Shown here: positions 16,802-25,225 of the stretch, piece after piece
Numbering within the stretch: the stretch's first letter is position 1
Layout of the letters: each line of letters begins with the position of its first letter
The notes under the pieces: model-generated
Seen by the model: the letters and a program-made list of their open reading frames with translations, nothing else
What the model was told of the DNA's origin: nothing
Database searches by the model: none
Program-made: the position numbers and the translations under genes
NCBI RefSeq assembly: GCF_001514125.1
Contig: NZ_KQ948553.1
Span: 62,001 to 126,000 of the forward strand
Length of the DNA stretch: 64,000 nt
Origin: Streptomyces longwoodensis
Lineage (GTDB): Bacteria; Actinomycetota; Actinomycetes; Streptomycetales; Streptomycetaceae
Reading direction: 5' to 3'

Positions 16802-17040
16802 CACGCGACCTCGCGGGGCCGGCCGTGGAGGGCAGTCTCGGTGGCCGCCGCGAGCGCGGCTCGGACCTGCTCCAGGTGCGCCTCGCCCTCAGCGCGCGTC
16901 ATGACGAGCTCTATGTCGCTGACCGGCTCGTCGACGGCGAACAAGGTCAGCGGGACGCGGACCTCTCCGGTCTGCCGGTCGCTGTACGGCGCGGCGCCGC
17001 GGCGGGGCGAGGCGTGCCAGCGAGGCGGGGGCGTATCCAC
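16801..17040 (-). CDS. Small hypothetical protein
   Basis: A 79-residue protein from GTG 17040, chosen because GGAGG lies 7 bases upstream. The N-terminus is Pro and Arg rich; the rest (VPLTLFAVDEPVSDIELVM, then a Glu/Ala-rich helix) is a compact alpha/beta unit. No family is recognised. It is the first structural gene after the XRE/TPR regulator, with about 100 bases between them. Confidence 0.55.
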   Translation of the reverse strand: MDTPPPRWHASPRRGAAPYSDRQTGEVRVPLTLFAVDEPVSDIELVMTRAEGEAHLEQVRAALAAATETALHGRPREVA

Positions 17041-17144
17041 GGGGTGACCTCCGGTTACGGGAACGGTCTGTGCAAGCGCCGTCACCGTAGGACGTCTACC
17101 GGGCAGTAACAGGTACACGCTGTACCCGTTGCCCCCGCCGTCCC

Positions 17145-18416
17145 CTAGCTGGGGGCGCTTACCCCCACCGTTTCGGCCAGCCGCTGCGCCTCGGGCCGCA
17201 GCGCACGCGGAGCCTTTCGCCACAGCTCAGCGGCCACCCCGCGCGCCGACGGCGTGTACTGCACCGTCTCGATGCCCGTCTCGCACGCGATCTTCATGAC
17301 CATCAGGGCCGCGGTGCGGTCCCCGCGCTGGAGATGCCCGCGCGCGACCTCCACCCACAGCCTGGCCTGCCGTTCTACCGACGGCATGGTCTCCGGGTCG
17401 ATCTCGTCGGCCATGTTGAGCGCCTGCCCCGACCGCATCAGGTCGGTGTGCACCGACACCGCGTGGAAGTCGCAGTTGGCTCGACCGAAAACCGTTGACG
17501 GATGCACGTACGACACCGGCAGGCTCTTGGCGACCTGGTTGCCGCGCTCCCAGTACCGCCAGGCGTCGCCCTCGGCTCCCTCCCGCGCGTGCGTCACCGC
17601 CGCGTGCAGCTGGAGCGCCCCGTACACGCCACGCCAGTCGTCCGGCGCCGTGTCCAGGTGCGGGCGGAGCAGGTCCGAGGCCTCCGTCACGACCCGCAGC
17701 GCGTCCTCCGGGTACGACGTCTCCCGCAAAATGTTGCCCATGTTCCACGCCGATGCCGCGATCGCCGCCGGGTCGTCGGCGTCCTGCGCGGCCGTCAGCG
17801 CACGGTCCGCGACCACCCACGCCAGCTCCGCCGGGGCGACGTACGCCGTCGCCTGCCCCGTCAGCCGGTACACGTCCGACAGTGCTACCAGCGCACGCCG
17901 GCGGTCCTGCCCGTCGAGCGCCCGCGTCGCCGCCTCCCCGTCGCGGATCAGCCCGGGCAGCAGCGCCCCCACCTCGGTGCGGTTGTGCTCGGAGGTGTGC
18001 CACAGCCGCCATGCCTCGTCGACGCGGCCCTGGAGCCGCCCCGCGTCGGGCGGCACCTGCTGCTGCACCGACACGGCCAGCGGCCGTGTCATGACCGCCG
18101 CCCAGATCGCCGGGAGCGACGGGTGGTTGAGCCGGCCGAGCGGCACCGGCGCCGTCACGTCGCTCGCCGCGCCCGTGATGACGGACAGGTCCGGCACCTG
18201 GAGCGCGGCCGCCAGCCGCAACAGCAACGTGTACGAGTCGATCTGCCGCTCGCCGAGCTCAACCTTCTTCAACCACTCGACGCCGCGACCGCACTGCTGG
18301 GCCAGGACCGGGCGGGACATACCGCGCGACTCCCTCAAAGCCCGGATGCGCTCGCCCATGCTCAAGTCTTCGGGGAATTCCACGATGTGCCCCTCACGTC
18401 CACGATGAGCCTTCAT
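17145..18416 (-). CDS. XRE-family regulator with TPR-like C-terminus
   Basis: A 423-residue protein; ATG 18416 is preferred over the TTG at 18422. Residues about 20-75 form a Cro/CI helix-turn-helix (GERIRALRESRGMSRPVLAQ, then VEWLKKVELGERQIDSYTLL). The remaining 340 residues are Ala-rich paired helices typical of TPR-like sensory domains. Such regulators often respond to a small molecule or peptide and control neighbouring genes. It leads the operon of small proteins, radical SAM enzyme and methyltransferases. Confidence 0.82.
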   Translation of the reverse strand: MKAHRGREGHIVEFPEDLSMGERIRALRESRGMSRPVLAQQCGRGVEWLKKVELGERQIDSYTLLLRLAAALQVPDLSVITGAASDVTAPVPLGRLNHPSLPAIWAAVMTRPLAVSVQQQVPPDAGRLQGRVDEAWRLWHTSEHNRTEVGALLPGLIRDGEAATRALDGQDRRRALVALSDVYRLTGQATAYVAPAELAWVVADRALTAAQDADDPAAIAASAWNMGNILRETSYPEDALRVVTEASDLLRPHLDTAPDDWRGVYGALQLHAAVTHAREGAEGDAWRYWERGNQVAKSLPVSYVHPSTVFGRANCDFHAVSVHTDLMRSGQALNMADEIDPETMPSVERQARLWVEVARGHLQRGDRTAALMVMKIACETGIETVQYTPSARGVAAELWRKAPRALRPEAQRLAETVGVSAPS

Positions 18417-18466
18417 CGCCAATGTACGGGCGTCGGCGTGCCTCTGGCAGGGCGTCAGGCATACCG

Positions 18467-18501
18467 CAGGCCCCGGCCCAGGGACGGGGGGCAGGGGCCT
18501 G
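18467..18501 (-). terminator. GC-rich hairpin after the 128-residue gene
   Basis: An 8-bp stem (CAGGCCCC at 18467-18474 and GGGGCCTG at 18494-18501) with a 19-base loop. It lies in the 167-base gap between the 128-residue gene and the XRE regulator and may end transcription of the former. Confidence 0.45.
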
Positions 18502-18583
18502 AGGGCTTTCCCGGGTCAGCCAGCCAGCCACACGGAAAATGACCCGTCCAAGGTAACCCCGGGCACTGACAGCTCAGGTCCAC

Positions 18584-18970
18584 TCATCCGGCGTCCGGGT
18601 GCGCCTGCGCCCAGTGCTCGGCGACCGCAGCCTCCACGCGCGCCTGGTACACCTCCGCGCGCTCGCCGGCGTGCGCGGTCAGCGCCGCGTCCAAGTCCGC
18701 GCGGTCGCCGACGGGCAGGAGGATCGGCCCGAACGCCTCGGCGCCCGGCTGCTCGTCGTGATGCCAGCCGCAGCCCAGCGGGCACGCGTACCGCACGAGC
18801 CCGAACTCGGGGAAGTCCGGCATCGGCACGATGCTCGGCGGCGCCCAAGCCGACGCGCTCGCACGCCGCGCGGCCTCTATCTCCGCCAGCACCTCCGCCG
18901 GGGTGCGGCGCGGCAGCCGTGCGAGGACCTCGCGCAGCTCCTGGTCCTCGTCGTCAGGCTCGTAAGTCAT
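18584..18970 (-). CDS. Hypothetical protein with CPLGC-type metal site
   Basis: A 128-residue protein from ATG 18970. The N-terminus is acidic and helical (DEDQELREVLARLPRRTPA). The centre has YACPLGCGWHHDEQPG, a Cys-Cys-His-His cluster that could bind zinc. The C-terminal half is a long Ala/Glu-rich helix. No family is named. It lies between the late-operon terminator and the XRE operon and is flanked by hairpins on both sides, so it probably has its own promoter. Confidence 0.6.
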   Translation of the reverse strand: MTYEPDDEDQELREVLARLPRRTPAEVLAEIEAARRASASAWAPPSIVPMPDFPEFGLVRYACPLGCGWHHDEQPGAEAFGPILLPVGDRADLDAALTAHAGERAEVYQARVEAAVAEHWAQAHPDAG

Positions 18971-18998
18971 GCCCGCCAGCATCCCAGAGCGCGGCAGA

Positions 18999-19040
18999 GC
19001 CCCCGTCCTTCCTCCGGAGCGGGGGAGGAAGGACGGGGGC
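18999..19040 (-). terminator. Strong terminator at the end of the late operon
   Basis: A perfect 17-bp stem (18999-19015 pairing with 19024-19040) and an 8-base loop. It lies 25 bases beyond the stop of the collagen-like gene, the last late gene. It insulates the structural and lysis genes from the accessory block. Confidence 0.85.
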
Positions 19041-19064
19041 CCGTTTGGGGGGTCAGCGCGCCGG

Positions 19065-19748
19065 CTACAGGTACTGGCGTCGCTGCGGGTCGAGAGCCAG
19101 ACTCCGCAGACTCTGATTGTCGTCGTGCGGGTCGGGCTGCGGACTGCCTGTCCTGCGGCAGACCAGCGCGTCGGGGTCGTACGACGGGACTTGCGGGCTG
19201 TACCCGTCAGGGCAGGCGGGCCCCGGCGGGCCCGCTACGCCCTGCTCGCCCGGCTCGCCCTCCGGTCCGGGCGGTCCCGGCGGCCCGGCGTCTCCCTGTG
19301 GTCCCGGCGGCCCGGCGGGACCTGCTTGACCGGCAGCGCCCGCCTGGCCCGGCTCGCCCGCGCTGCCGTCGTTGCCGTCGGTGCCGGGAGTTCCGTCGCC
19401 GCCCGGTGCCCCCGACGGTCCCACCGGACCTACGGGGCCCACGGGTCCGGCTGGGCCCGTGGGGCCCGCCGGACCGCGGTCGCCTTGCGGGCCGGACGGC
19501 CCGATCACGCTCTCGCCCGGTTCCCCGCGGCTGCCCGGCGGGCCGGCGACCGGACTCGCTCCTAGCTCCTGCACCTGCGTGGCGAGAGCGTCCCGCGCGT
19601 CGTTCGCGGAACGCAGCTCGTTGGACAAGGAAACGACCTGGACGGCGAGCCAAGTGAGCAGTACCAGGACAACGACGGCAGTGAGAGCGACCAGCCACTC
19701 GGCCCGCGGCAGCCGGACGCGAGGGTACTTCCTGCACACGCCGGTCAC
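19065..19748 (-). CDS. Collagen-like membrane protein
   Basis: A 227-residue protein from GTG 19748, overlapping the preceding stop (GTGA). Residues about 20-42 form a membrane span, 43-65 a short coiled coil, and about 70-180 Gly-X-Y collagen repeats ([31 protein letters not shown]). The C-terminal 45 residues are non-collagen with one Cys pair. The topology suggests a trimeric stalk outside the membrane. It follows the holin-like genes at the end of the late operon; whether it is a virion, lysis or host-surface protein is unclear. Confidence 0.75.
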   Translation of the reverse strand: MTGVCRKYPRVRLPRAEWLVALTAVVVLVLLTWLAVQVVSLSNELRSANDARDALATQVQELGASPVAGPPGSRGEPGESVIGPSGPQGDRGPAGPTGPAGPVGPVGPVGPSGAPGGDGTPGTDGNDGSAGEPGQAGAAGQAGPAGPPGPQGDAGPPGPPGPEGEPGEQGVAGPPGPACPDGYSPQVPSYDPDALVCRRTGSPQPDPHDDNQSLRSLALDPQRRQYL

Positions 19749-20098
19749 TTCGCCACCACCGCCCAGATCGCGATGGCCGCCGCGAGAAGCCCCATCAGGA
19801 CGGGCACGATGGCCTGGTAGAGACGGGCCTGCCGGTCCTTCTCCCGGCGGTCACGTTCGTCGAGCTGGTACTTCTCGAACGCGGCCTCGATCGCTTCCCG
19901 CGCACTGATTTCCTTCTGCAACTCCTGGGACAGAGCGGCGATGCGCTGGTCGGTGTGAGCCGACTGCAGCGTGTAGACCTCGGCCGACACGAGCCTGTCA
20001 AGGCGGCTGTTCAGGCCCGCCATGCCGTCGCGGAACTCGCGGCGCATCGCGTCTACCGTGCGCCCGAGTTCACCGACGCTCAGTTGGTCATCGGGCAC
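19745..20098 (-). CDS. Coiled-coil protein with C-terminal membrane anchor (holin-like)
   Basis: A 117-residue protein; GTG 20098 is preferred to GTG 20107 because AAGGGAG lies 8 bases ahead of it. Residues about 10-90 are a long charged coiled coil ([20 protein letters not shown], then [14 protein letters not shown]). Residues about 92-115 are a membrane span ending in Lys. This layout is common in actinophage lysis cassettes next to the holin and endolysin, and it overlaps the collagen-like gene. Confidence 0.65.
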   Translation of the reverse strand: MPDDQLSVGELGRTVDAMRREFRDGMAGLNSRLDRLVSAEVYTLQSAHTDQRIAALSQELQKEISAREAIEAAFEKYQLDERDRREKDRQARLYQAIVPVLMGLLAAAIAIWAVVAK

Positions 20099-20177
20099 GG
20101 GTAGCACTCCCTTCAGTTCCCAGACGCCGCGCGGCGGACCACCGCCGGTAACCCGTCCACCCGTGGTGACAGCGCGC

Positions 20178-20477
20178 TCACGAGCGGCTTTGCCGGATCA
20201 GGTCGCCGACGTCGTCCGTGGGCCGGTAGCGGGGCGGGCGGGCGTAGCCGAGCAACGCACCCGCCGCGCCCTGGATCCACGGCGGGCCGCCGAACTTCTC
20301 CACCGCCCGCTCCAGCAGCCGGAACAGCAGGTAGTAGGCGCCCGCGACGAGGAGCGTCACGGCGGCCTGCGCCGTCTCGCTGTCGAGGGTGAACCCGAGG
20401 TGGGTGAGGGCGACGATGGCCCAGCCCGCGACGAGCGGAACGACCGTACGCAGTACGGACGGGAGCAGGGTTCCCAC
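20178..20477 (-). CDS. Holin-like membrane protein
   Basis: A 99-residue protein from GTG 20477 with GGAGG 6 bases upstream. Two hydrophobic spans (residues about 6-30 and 37-55) are followed by a charged C-terminal tail, a holin-like layout. It is directly downstream of the endolysin gene, as expected for a holin that controls lysis timing. Confidence 0.75.
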   Translation of the reverse strand: MGTLLPSVLRTVVPLVAGWAIVALTHLGFTLDSETAQAAVTLLVAGAYYLLFRLLERAVEKFGGPPWIQGAAGALLGYARPPRYRPTDDVGDLIRQSRS

Positions 20478-20490
20478 GATGGGCCTCCGA

Positions 20491-21456
20491 TCAGGCGACG
20501 TAGTCGCCGGTGACGAACCGATGGGTGAGGGTGACGGGCGCCCCGTCCGGGGACACCGCGCGCACCATGAACCGCAGGTGACGCTCCGCGGGGACGTCCA
20601 CGTTGTGGAGGAACTGCACGGCGCCGCCCGCCTGGAGCGGCAGCGGGCCGACGTCGCCGTACCCGGACTCGTCCTTGCCGCTGGTGTCGGTGGCGTAGAA
20701 GCGGCCCGTGACGAGGGTCCCCGGCGGGGTGTCGGCCGCGAACGTGAGCTGGACGTACGTGGGGCCGACCAGGCGGCGCGGACCGGAGTGCAGTACCGCG
20801 TCCTCGAACGCCAGCCGCGTCCACTCCCCCGACTTGAGCGTCACGTCGAGCGGGTTGGCTTCGTTCAGCTTGCCCAGGGTCATGCCGTCGTTCTCCTGCG
20901 GGTGTTGGGGCTCGGTGGTCGTGGTCTTGCCGGTGGCGCGCGCCACGATCTCCGGGAAGATCACGTCTCGGAACTGCCGTATCCGCGCGTCGCCCGGGCA
21001 CGAGTGCGCGTTCGGGTTCCACGCGTCGAACTGCCGGTGCCAGCCGAACCCGGGGTCGGACGCCGACCGGCACAGCCGCAGCGGGATGCCGTGCTGCTGG
21101 TGCGCCCACACGCCGAGCCGGATCAGCGACTCGACCTGCGCAGCCGTCCACGGGTCCGACGCTTCCACGTTCGACGCCGTCTCCACCGACAGGGCGCCGG
21201 ACCCGTCCGCGCGGAGGTTGGCCGCCGCGTTGGCGTCCGCCCGCGTCTGGGTGCCGATGTACTGGCCGATCCGGCCGTCGTACCCCACCCCGAAGTGCGA
21301 CTCGAGGTTCGTTCCGTCCCGCCAGAATGCGTAGATCCGCTCGATGGTCCACGGCGCGGCGAGGCTGTGCACGATGAGCTGCGTCGGCCGGATGGCCGGC
21401 TGCGCGTCGGACTCCGGCTGAAGCTCCATTTTCGTCGCGAACGGGCACCAGGCCAT
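20491..21456 (-). CDS. Endolysin, N-acetylmuramoyl-L-alanine amidase type
   Basis: A 321-residue protein; ATG 21456 overlaps the preceding stop (TGATG). Residues about 20-165 fit the amidase-2/PGRP fold: LIVHSLAAP (first zinc His), SHFGVGYDGRIGQYI, SVETASN, and WNPNAHSCPG (second His and Cys ligands). Residues about 185-321 are a beta-rich domain that probably binds the cell wall. It cleaves the bond between muramic acid and the stem peptide. It is next to the holin gene. Confidence 0.88.
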   Translation of the reverse strand: MAWCPFATKMELQPESDAQPAIRPTQLIVHSLAAPWTIERIYAFWRDGTNLESHFGVGYDGRIGQYIGTQTRADANAAANLRADGSGALSVETASNVEASDPWTAAQVESLIRLGVWAHQQHGIPLRLCRSASDPGFGWHRQFDAWNPNAHSCPGDARIRQFRDVIFPEIVARATGKTTTTEPQHPQENDGMTLGKLNEANPLDVTLKSGEWTRLAFEDAVLHSGPRRLVGPTYVQLTFAADTPPGTLVTGRFYATDTSGKDESGYGDVGPLPLQAGGAVQFLHNVDVPAERHLRFMVRAVSPDGAPVTLTHRFVTGDYVA

Positions 21457-21692
21457 CAGTCGTCGCCCCCGGCCTGCATGTCGGCGACCGGCACACCGGT
21501 CACGTAGGGGGCGGCCGAGGCGGGCACGAACGGGCCGTCCGCGTCGATCGTCAGCGTGTTGCCGGGCGTCGAGGAGACCTTCGCTCCGACGACGTACGGC
21601 TTGGTGGCGGTTCCCGCCCCGGCGACCGCCGTCTCGGGACCATCCGTCACCACACAGTGGCAGGCGCCACCGCCGCACTTGCAGCTCGCCAT
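21456..21692 (-). CDS. Small Cys-rich virion-associated protein
   Basis: A 78-residue protein from ATG 21692 with GGAGG upstream. The N-terminus MASCKCGGGACHCVV is nearly the same as that of the larger tail protein at 22075-22908 (MARCQCGGSGDCQCVV), and GPFVP matches GLFVP there. It looks like a shortened paralogue of that protein. One copy of the 22-bp late element lies 25 bases upstream, so it has its own expression signal despite its position in the operon. Confidence 0.65.
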   Translation of the reverse strand: MASCKCGGGACHCVVTDGPETAVAGAGTATKPYVVGAKVSSTPGNTLTIDADGPFVPASAAPYVTGVPVADMQAGGDD

Positions 21693-21716
21693 GAACCCCT
21701 CCGGGTTTCGAGTCGA

Positions 21717-21738
21717 GCCAGGCCCTGAACCATGCGGC
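21717..21738 (-). promoter_or_regulatory. 22-bp late element, copy 3
   Basis: Copy of the repeated late-gene element; on the minus strand it contains TGGTTCAGGGCC. It begins 25 bases upstream of the start of the small Cys-rich gene. TAAGCT lies 6 bases further upstream and could be a -10 box. Confidence 0.7.
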
Positions 21739-21747
21739 ACGCTTAGC

Positions 21748-22062
21748 TTACGGTTCGTCTGCCGGGGTCACGGCCTCTTCGGGCGGGTGGTAGCCGGTGA
21801 GGCGGCTCGCCACCTCGTTGGTGATCCCAGGGAGGGCCCGCAGCATGTCGTAGGCGCCGTGCGCTTCCGCCTGTTCGGCTGCCTCCTGCTCTCGCGCCCG
21901 GCGTTGCTGCTCCGCGCGGTGCGCTGCCACGGCCCCGTCGAACTCCTCCTTCGTGATCTCCTGCACGCCTTCGTCCTCGTACAGCGGCGGCGTAAAGTTC
22001 ACGCCTCCCAGCATCCGCACGGTGCCGTCGGGGTTGCGGTAGTACCGCTTCGTCTCCTCCAC
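21748..22062 (-). CDS. Hypothetical tail-region protein
   Basis: A 104-residue protein from GTG 22062. The start reads like a phage accessory protein (KRYYRNPDGTVRMLGGVNF), followed by a long Ala/Glu/Gln helix (residues 45-75) and a short ALPGITNEVASRLTGYHPP end. No family is named. It lies between the fibre-like protein and the small Cys-rich paralogue, 12 bases from the former. Confidence 0.6.
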   Translation of the reverse strand: MEETKRYYRNPDGTVRMLGGVNFTPPLYEDEGVQEITKEEFDGAVAAHRAEQQRRAREQEAAEQAEAHGAYDMLRALPGITNEVASRLTGYHPPEEAVTPADEP

Positions 22063-22074
22063 GGGGGCGACTCC

Positions 22075-22908
22075 TTAGTTCGGCAGCGAGAAGACCCACG
22101 CCCGCTGATACGACTGGATCTGCGAGTAGGTGGCGCCGCCCGAGCCGCGGCCCATGGTGACGTTGAGCAGGAAGTTGACCGAGTCGCCCGCGGGGATCAC
22201 CGCGCGCAGCATTCGCCCGGTCTGAGTGTGCGTCGCCGTGATCGCGCTGCTGCCTCGGTTCGCCGAGTACCAGGTGTCGTCGGTGCTGATTCCGTACATA
22301 GCGCCCGAGTTGGCCGGCAGGTTGATCTCGACGTCCAGCTCCTGCCACACCATCGCCATCGCCGGACGGCACGGGTCGACGTTCGGCAGGACGAGTGTGT
22401 AGCCGACCACGACCGTCTCCGATGCAGGCACGGCCACGTTGTTGTACGTCTGGCTGAAGATGGCCTCGTAGTAGTTCATGCGTGGCATCGGGTCGCCCCG
22501 CAGCCGCCCGTTCGCGTCGCTGTACACGCCGCCCGCCTGCGCGTCCACGTCGCACGGGAACGGCCACTCCATCGTGTTGGCCTCGACCGGGTTCGAGGCC
22601 GACCCATTACCGACCAGCCCGCGGCCGGCCGTGATCGTCGCGGACCCCGTCGGCACGAACAGGCCGTCCGACCGGACCGCAAGATTATTGCCCGCAGCGC
22701 TGGACACCTCGACGGCTATCTCGCCCGTCGCCGGGTCGTACGCGATACCGTCACCGGCCGACAGGCACTCGCGGACCTCGTCGCAGTTCGTCACCGCGCT
22801 CACCGTGAACGGCGCGAGCGCGGAGCCCGTCCCGGTCACCGTCGCGTTCTCCCCGGCCTGCACCACGCACTGGCAGTCGCCGCTTCCGCCGCACTGGCAC
22901 CTCGCCAT
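22075..22908 (-). CDS. Tail appendage or fibre-type protein with Cys-rich N-terminus
   Basis: A 277-residue protein from ATG 22908. The N-terminus carries CQCGGSGDCQC, likely metal-binding or disulfide-forming. Repeated beta-strand patterns follow, with short Gly/Asn turns (GDGIAYDPATGEIAVEV and similar). The last 130 residues look like a globular beta domain. Position between the Gly-rich fibre protein and the endolysin supports a distal tail or receptor-binding role. Confidence 0.6.
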   Translation of the reverse strand: MARCQCGGSGDCQCVVQAGENATVTGTGSALAPFTVSAVTNCDEVRECLSAGDGIAYDPATGEIAVEVSSAAGNNLAVRSDGLFVPTGSATITAGRGLVGNGSASNPVEANTMEWPFPCDVDAQAGGVYSDANGRLRGDPMPRMNYYEAIFSQTYNNVAVPASETVVVGYTLVLPNVDPCRPAMAMVWQELDVEINLPANSGAMYGISTDDTWYSANRGSSAITATHTQTGRMLRAVIPAGDSVNFLLNVTMGRGSGGATYSQIQSYQRAWVFSLPN

Positions 22909-22920
22909 GACCCGACCCCC

Positions 22921-23643
22921 TCAGCCGTAGAGCTCGACGATGACGATGCCGCTGCCGCCGGGCTGACCGGTCTGCGGCGAAGCGTTGATGGACACGGCGC
23001 CGCCCGCGCCCGCCCCGTACCCGGTCGGCGGCTGCCCGGGCCCGCTCGTGCGACGCTCCTCACCGCCGCGGCCGAGGACAGAGTCGCCGCCGCGCCCGGA
23101 CACGCACTGGCCTGCGCTGAGCCGGATCGAGGCGCCGCTGGCCCCGCCGCCGATGATGATGTCGCCGGTGCCGGACGATGAGCCGGCCGGGCCGCGCGCG
23201 GTCTCCAGCGCTGTCCCGGACAGCATGTTCGCGGGCCCGCCGTCGCCGCCATCTGCGGACACCAGCCCGCCGAAGCTTGATGTGCCGCCTGGGCCGCCGG
23301 CGTTGTTGTCCTGGCCGCCTATCCCGCCCTTGCCGACGACGACGGCTTCCGCCGTGCCGAGCGCGCTCACCTCGATGAGGGACTGCGCCCACGCCCCCGC
23401 AGGGGCGCCCGGGCGGGCGATCAGCTCACCCGCATCCGAGAAGGCGCCCGCCGACCCTCCGCCGCCGCCCTGGCACTGCACCCGCACCCGGGCCAGCCAT
23501 GGGTAGGACGCCTTCGTGAAGCTGTACGTGCCCGGCTTGTCGTAGTAGAGGACCTTCCTCAGGCCGAGCGAGCCAGGGATGATCGACAACTCTCCATTGT
23601 CGGTGAGCTGGAAGTACGTGCCATCGGCACACGATCTCGCCAC
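22921..23643 (-). CDS. Glycine-rich tail fibre tip or adhesin-like protein
   Basis: A 240-residue protein from GTG 23643. The N-terminal 55 residues are beta-rich. From about residue 58 on it is dominated by Gly-rich loops (CQGGGGGSAGAF, GKGGIGG, GGPGGTSSFGG, GDIIIGGGASG, GAGAGGAVSINA). This is the pattern of phage receptor-binding tips that display poly-Gly loops. A late-element copy lies 26 bases upstream of its start. Confidence 0.65.
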   Translation of the reverse strand: MARSCADGTYFQLTDNGELSIIPGSLGLRKVLYYDKPGTYSFTKASYPWLARVRVQCQGGGGGSAGAFSDAGELIARPGAPAGAWAQSLIEVSALGTAEAVVVGKGGIGGQDNNAGGPGGTSSFGGLVSADGGDGGPANMLSGTALETARGPAGSSSGTGDIIIGGGASGASIRLSAGQCVSGRGGDSVLGRGGEERRTSGPGQPPTGYGAGAGGAVSINASPQTGQPGGSGIVIVELYG

Positions 23644-23668
23644 GGGACCTCACATGCTCGATTCCGTA

Positions 23669-23690
23669 GCCAGGCCCTCAACCATCCAGC
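23669..23690 (-). promoter_or_regulatory. 22-bp late element, copy 4
   Basis: On the minus strand it contains TGGTTGAGGGCC and starts 26 bases upstream of the Gly-rich protein start. TACCCT lies about 9 bases upstream of it, in the same place as in copy 6. Confidence 0.7.
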
Positions 23691-23715
23691 TCCGACACCA
23701 GGGTAGCCACGCCGG

Positions 23716-24192
23716 TCAGGCGATCGTGCCGACCGCCGTCACATGCACCTTCACCCCAGAGCCTGCCGGTACGGCCGTCTGCCCGCCCGTCGCGACCGTG
23801 GTGGACTGCCACACCCTCATGGTGGCCTGCGTGGTGCTAACCGCCTCCAGCGTCACCCACGCCGCGCGCACGTCGGCGGGGTCCGGGTCGACGACGAGAG
23901 CGCCGATCACCGGCGGCTGCGTGAACGGCTGCTGATACACCCACGTGACGCGGCCGTCTGCCGAGGTGCTGATGATGCTCGCCGCTGGGGGCCCGCCGGG
24001 CGCACCGGGCGGCCCGGGCTCGCCGGGCGGGCCCGGCACTCCCTGAACGCCTTGAGGGCCCTGCTCGCCGCGGGGGCCGCGCTCGCCCTGGCGGCCGCGC
24101 GGCCCCGGCTGCCGCGCGGCGCGCTCGGTCTCCCGCAGCACCCCCGCCAGCGGGTTGTCGGGGATCAGCCGCATCGCCGGCCTGCTCGCCAT
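23716..24192 (-). CDS. Collagen-repeat tail protein
   Basis: A 158-residue protein; ATG 24192 overlaps the stop of the preceding gene by one base (TAATG). Residues about 30-73 are Gly-X-Y repeats (GPRGRQGERGPRGEQGPQG, then VPGPPGEPGPPGAPGG). The C-terminal 80 residues form a compact beta domain with a TWVYQQPFTQPPVIG segment. It is probably a trimeric tail fibre or stalk. Confidence 0.7.
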   Translation of the reverse strand: MASRPAMRLIPDNPLAGVLRETERAARQPGPRGRQGERGPRGEQGPQGVQGVPGPPGEPGPPGAPGGPPAASIISTSADGRVTWVYQQPFTQPPVIGALVVDPDPADVRAAWVTLEAVSTTQATMRVWQSTTVATGGQTAVPAGSGVKVHVTAVGTIA

Positions 24193-25223
24193 TACACGTC
24201 CTCCACGTTCGAACCGACTGGACCGACCTGGACCTTCACCGACTCGCCGTCGCCGTCGGCCTCCACCGACAGGCCGGTCAGCTTCATGCGCTGCGCGATG
24301 TTCCGGCACGTCGCGGTGGTCGCCACATCCACACACCAGCCCGGCACCAGGTGGGCGATGTCCACGTCGGCGTCCGGTGACAGCGTGACCTCCGAGGTGT
24401 CGATGTAGACCGGCACCTGCAACGACGACGCCAGCCGCGCAGCCGCGGAGGCGTCCGCCGACGCCTGGTCGGTGATGGTGGAGTCCTGCACGGACCGCTC
24501 GATCAGCCCGTAGTACGGGTCGACGCCGCCGGCCACACCGATGATCCCCGAGCCTTCCTCGCCGTACACGTACCACTTCGTGACGACCGCGGTGCCGTCC
24601 TCGGCGACGCTCAGCCCATCGGGCAGGTCCGCGTCCGTGATCGTGCCGACGCTCGCTGACCAGTCGTCCGGCATGAGCAGCAGCTTCTCCCCGTATGCGG
24701 TGAAATCCAAGCCGGTGTCGGCGAGATCGCGAAGCTTGTCACCGGACTGCCCGATGCCCTGCGTGTACGAGCGGGACACCCGGATCCCCGACTTCGCGAG
24801 GACCTGCACGCTGTGGCCCGGGTCGTCCGGGAAGAAGCCGTCCTCGATGAGCCACTCGGCGATGTCGGTCAAATCGGTGTCCGTGAACGACTTAGGCTCG
24901 TGCGGGGAGCGCCGGTTGAGGACCGAAACGATGTCGGCGGCCGACACGGTCACCGTGCCGACCCCCCACGTCGGCTGGATGATCTGCCCGCCCCACACGT
25001 ACTGCTCGTTGCGGAACACGTGCAGCCAGTGCCTCATGCCGCGCATCTGCCCGAGCTTCCCGCAGCAGTCCATGTCGGGCTGGATCGTCACGACGGCGGT
25101 CGACGCGTCGTTGAGGATGCGCCCCCACCGCACCCGGGTAAGGGTCTCCGCCTGCGCGAGGATCGACCCGCCCCGGTCGGCGATGAACGCCGTGTACTCG
25201 GCTGCACACCCGAGCCCCGCCAC
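24192..25223 (-). CDS. Minor tail protein (distal tail / Gp37-like)
   Basis: A 343-residue protein from GTG 25223. It begins with a beta-rich region, then LSARRSPHEPK-type loops and EDGFFPDDPG. The central and C-terminal parts (ADLPDGLSVAEDGTAVVTKW, HLVPGWCVDVATTATCRNIA, KLTGLSVEADGDG) fit phage minor tail proteins of the siphovirus Gp37 type that sit at the tail tip. Position after the tape measure and first minor tail gene supports this. Confidence 0.7.
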   Translation of the reverse strand: MAGLGCAAEYTAFIADRGGSILAQAETLTRVRWGRILNDASTAVVTIQPDMDCCGKLGQMRGMRHWLHVFRNEQYVWGGQIIQPTWGVGTVTVSAADIVSVLNRRSPHEPKSFTDTDLTDIAEWLIEDGFFPDDPGHSVQVLAKSGIRVSRSYTQGIGQSGDKLRDLADTGLDFTAYGEKLLLMPDDWSASVGTITDADLPDGLSVAEDGTAVVTKWYVYGEEGSGIIGVAGGVDPYYGLIERSVQDSTITDQASADASAAARLASSLQVPVYIDTSEVTLSPDADVDIAHLVPGWCVDVATTATCRNIAQRMKLTGLSVEADGDGESVKVQVGPVGSNVEDV

Positions 25224-25225
25224 GG

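Noticed and set aside
12522..18416. Classical lanthipeptide or ATP-grasp RiPP cluster
   Set aside because: No precursor with leader/core pattern, no LanB/LanC, no ATP-grasp enzyme; only the methyltransferase and radical SAM parts match.
19065..19748. Collagen-like repeats as DNA repeat array
   Set aside because: The repetitive DNA reflects Gly-X-Y coding, not an independent repeat element.
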